Of a stretch of 54,783 bases of DNA, positions 51,787-54,783 are shown in pieces. A program made the position numbers and the translations under genes. Origin of the DNA: Nemertoderma westbladi (lineage: Eukaryota; Xenacoelomorpha; Nemertodermatida; Nemertodermatidae); contig JAUCBJ010000136.1 in the NCBI GenBank assembly GCA_032718475.1, positions 1 to 54,783 of the forward strand. Direction: 5' to 3'. How positions within the stretch are numbered: the stretch's first letter is position 1; each line of letters begins with the position of its first letter. Below the pieces are notes generated by a model. It saw only the letters and a list, made by a program, of their open reading frames with translations. It made no database searches and was not told the origin of the DNA.

Positions 51787-53401
51787 GCTTCTACGGCGAC
51801 TCGTGCTGCCCCAAGAGACATGAACATATACAGTATTTTAGCTGTATTGGTAAAATATATGTACATCTACAGTTAGTGATACAGCAGTTTTTTCAATGGT
51901 AGTATCTATTAGAAATAAAACGCCAACTTCACCGATTCCCATTAAGCTCAATTAAAAAGGTGGATGGATGAAAGTCAGGTAGAATCAGGATCCACGTTTA
52001 CACCCATTTAGATATCGTACGTAATTAGGACAGCCTAAGGGGAAGTGGGCCTCGTTCATTGTTAACGGGCTCCATTCGCCATTGTTCCTGCACAGCTGAT
52101 CTGAATGAACCATCTCTACAGAAGGAATAAATAGTCCTCATTAAATAAATTATTTACAGCCAATAAAAAATTAATAGGCCATTATGATACCCAACTTATC
52201 TAATTGAGATTATCTGAACATCGTCACGGAGATATTCGCGGAGCCTTGCATTGGCGCCGTTACCGGCAAGGCATGCCAGAATAAAAATATTCGTCGTATA
52301 TAGTCGGAAATTGAAAGTCAGAAAACGGAAGTCAGAAAATAATGAAGTGAGAAAAAGTAAAGGGCATTCAGGACAGATAGTAATTGTAAATCAGAAAAAG
52401 GAGTGAAGTCAGAACTGCGATGAGGTCAAAAAACGGTAGCAACAAAGTTTTCGAACTGACAACTCTTGGGGAGTTACAGCCATGAATGATGGCACATGGG
52501 ATGACACTAATCCTCTCGATGGAGCCCACCATTCCCATTTAACAATGATAAGAGGCACCTCAGACTCTCCCACCAATACTAATAATTAATAAGGTTCTAA
52601 AGAAATTTTGTTAAATTTATTAGATTAGAACCTCATGATTTAGGGTTGGGCGTTGGGTTCTGACTAACTAACCATAACCAAAAAAATAAACCAATAAATC
52701 AAAGTTACAGTGCTGTACGGATTGCTAGGCTACTACAATATTATTACTATACTGTGAGTGTATGTATAGCGAGGGGGACATTCCGCGCGGGCGCGGGGGG
52801 GGGGGGGCATATTCGTCTAGGACACCGGCAGGTGAAATGCCAATTATACCAGTTGCTCTATTGTATGTAGCACTGTAGTTAATTTACTATCAGTATTGCC
52901 TTAGTGCCTTATTACAAATACTGTAGTCCGCCCTAGGCTGTTGGATTGCAATTGTACCGGTGCAGTAGCTGTAGGCAAAAAGGTTGGCTATATTGAAGGA
53001 AATAATTTACTCTTACAACACTACACAACATTACAACAATTAAGGATATTATCGTTATTAATATTATTTATAAATTTTCAATTAATTTAATTAATTAATA
53101 TATTAATAAATTTATATCGTTATGATTAATTTATTTTTAATTTAACGAAACAAAACGAAAAGTTGAAGGAAACGAAACACTTTTTATTTCGTTTTTCGTT
53201 TCGTTTAACAGTTTTTCGTTACATTATTTCTTCGTTTCATTATTATTGCCTAATATGCATCGTTTCGTTTCGTATCGTTTTCGTTTCGTTATGCCATCCC
53301 TGGAAGTAAGTACTGTACGCAAAAAACTGAACATGGGACATCATCACATTATATAAAATTAGATTCTATAAATAATATTAAGCAGAAACGTAAAACATTA
53401 A
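51787..53401. other. No recognisable gene; CGTTTCG-rich patch
   Basis: No credible ORF is visible. A poly-G run of 13 lies near 52796. A patch at about 53148-53290 is dense in CGTTTCG and its complement. Confidence 0.5.
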
Positions 53402-53710
53402 GGCCCGTTCACATCCAACGGAACGGTACACCGCGCGGTGTACCGCAGGGCCAGCGGTACACCGCTGACTGTGAACGACCCAACAGGTAGTTGTGCGCTA
53501 AACCGCGCGGTTTACCGCAGCCCATTTAAACAATGTTAAAACAATTAATGTATTTTCCTGTTGAATTCACAGTACATATAGACAATCAGTTACCGCAACG
53601 GTACTGTTGGGTGTGAACGGGCACCGGATAGTAGTGTACCGCTGGCTTACCGCTTCAATACCGCCAGACTACTTTACCGCTCAATAGCACCGTTGGATGT
53701 GAACGGGGCT
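53402..53710. mobile_element. TTAA-flanked MITE (piggyBac-like)
   Basis: The 309-bp element has inverted ends with CGTTCACATCCAACGG on both sides and TTAA at 53398-53401 and 53711-53714. The interior is rich in GTACACCGC and ACCGCGCGGT palindromes. TTAA duplication points to piggyBac or Kolobok. The terminal GG/AG start does not decide. No transposase is present. Confidence 0.8.
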
Positions 53711-53714
53711 TTAA

Positions 53715-54783
53715 GGGTGTAACTCTTACGCCGACAACCGATAACCAAAGCCGGCAACCATTATTAAAGATAATTAAAGCTAATTATCAATTAAGGGAAT
53801 AAAAGACAAGATCACAGTTTACAGTGCCATTTTTGTCATTGTCGGCTGTCAATTGTTGGCGTGGCGATTCCACCCTACCATTAATACAAATAAATACTGT
53901 AGCCCCAATTGTGTTACCAATTTCATCAGATGGCAGGTAAATCCGCACTGCCCAACAATCGACAAAAGTGGACCACTAATTACAATTTATTGTTATGGAA
54001 ATATTTATTATTTGAACTCCCTAGGAACTATGGTAGAGTGCAGAACGAACCAACGATATCTTTCCTGCTTTTAATAAACGTTATTGCGAAGATTAATCCG
54101 AGCGCCGAATCGAGTCGCAATGTCTTGCTATCATGCATTTATTATTAATTCAGTAATTACACACTGTATGCCGCCATTCAAATGTAGGTAAATTACATTT
54201 AGCGGAAATTGTTGTCGTGTTAAATAGTCGGGAGGAACATGGGGGTGCAGCATAATCAAATGTAATAGATTGAGGTATTGTTCCCTGTCCCAGTCCCAAT
54301 GGGTGGGATGAGCTTGTTGGACTTAACGATCGATATTTATGAGTGAATTCAACGCAATTACTAGCAAGTTTCGCTTGATAATGTTAAAACATTCTTGACC
54401 GTCATCATTGTCAAACATTTGTGATGTTTAATCGTTTTGTCACAAAGTGTAAACTGTATCTATTATTAATTAATTATTGTAATATAATGTCCTCATACTA
54501 TAATATATATTTGAGTGTGTATTCATGATTTCCATTAAATTTATTGTGTAATTATCATGTAGACGACAGGGGGAAAATTGACGCAAATCACATCTCTAAT
54601 ATTTCGCCTCAATGGTAAATTATCAATTAAGGGAAAGGAGCTCGTTACAGTGGCATCACGTTATTCTTCTCGCCAAAATAATAAACTATAGTCAACAGCC
54701 GATTACTCTCAAAAATAAAACCGTAACCTGTTCTATTGTGTTTTGTTTATTGTGTTGGTTAAAATGACGAGCCACTGTGACCT
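53715..54783. other. No recognisable gene; copies of the dispersed 60-bp motif
   Basis: The only notable features are related copies of the GTTACAGTGG / GTAACCTG...TTGGTTAAAAT motif at about 53790-53830 and 54640-54783. They lie in opposite orientations near the window end and may be the edge of another inverted-repeat element. Confidence 0.5.

Noticed and set aside
48990-51876. Minisatellite as a coding repeat
   Set aside because: The 32-bp period shifts the frame each unit and stops appear in every frame.

Overview
The window looks like nuclear DNA of a marine-type invertebrate animal, phylum not determinable by eye. It is AT-rich and repeat-laden. It carries animal non-LTR retrotransposons, a Penelope fragment, many short inverted-repeat DNA elements and satellites, one Maverick/Polinton-type virus-like element, and a single recognisable cellular gene (COP9 signalosome subunit 1, CSN1/GPS1). 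No bacterial operon features, rRNA genes or CRISPR arrays are seen.

Layout. (1) 0.6-5.4 kb: non-LTR retrotransposon A, of the CR1/Jockey type, with two uninterrupted ORFs. ORF2 contains an in-frame 30-bp minisatellite between its endonuclease and reverse transcriptase. (2) 5.4-8.7 kb: a decayed second non-LTR retrotransposon (B) of a different lineage. (3) About 9.7-24.9 kb: a Maverick/Polinton. The + strand holds the virion/integration block: packaging ATPase, small conserved protein, integrase, two tandem minor-capsid-like genes (the second broken), a basic pVI/pX-like protein, the major-capsid-like protein, an adenain-type protease and an exonuclease-like protein. The - strand holds the replication/expression block: a 324-residue protein with possible ssDNA-binding repeats, a protein-primed DNA polymerase B broken by one frameshift and one TGA, and a small protein that reads like one half of TATA-binding protein. 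The two blocks converge on a 1.6-kb repeat-filled gap. I could not find terminal inverted repeats, so the ends are approximate.

(4) 25-28.2 kb: a Penelope-like RT remnant, a 41-bp satellite, and a 621-bp inverted-repeat element with an 8-bp target duplication whose two arms both carry tRNA-Gly-like sequence. (5) 28.2-29.7 kb: intact, intronless CSN1 on the - strand. (6) 29.9-36.3 kb: an inverted-repeat element and a 32-bp satellite upstream of CSN1, a foldback-like structure built from 20-bp repeats with a Harbinger-type MITE nested in it, and a tRNA-headed SINE. (7) 36.3-54.8 kb: no recognisable gene. It holds a mariner-type MITE, a ~145-bp satellite, a 3.8-kb 32-bp minisatellite (about 117 units) and a TTAA-flanked MITE.

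How the genes fit together: in the Polinton, the - strand genes would copy the linear genome and perhaps set its transcription. The + strand genes would build, mature, fill and integrate the particle. The structural and integration ORFs are mostly intact while the polymerase is broken, so this copy could not replicate alone but could still express capsid, protease and integrase. The most unusual content is the TBP-like ORF and the 324-residue repeat protein flanking the polymerase, and the tandem pair of minor capsid genes.
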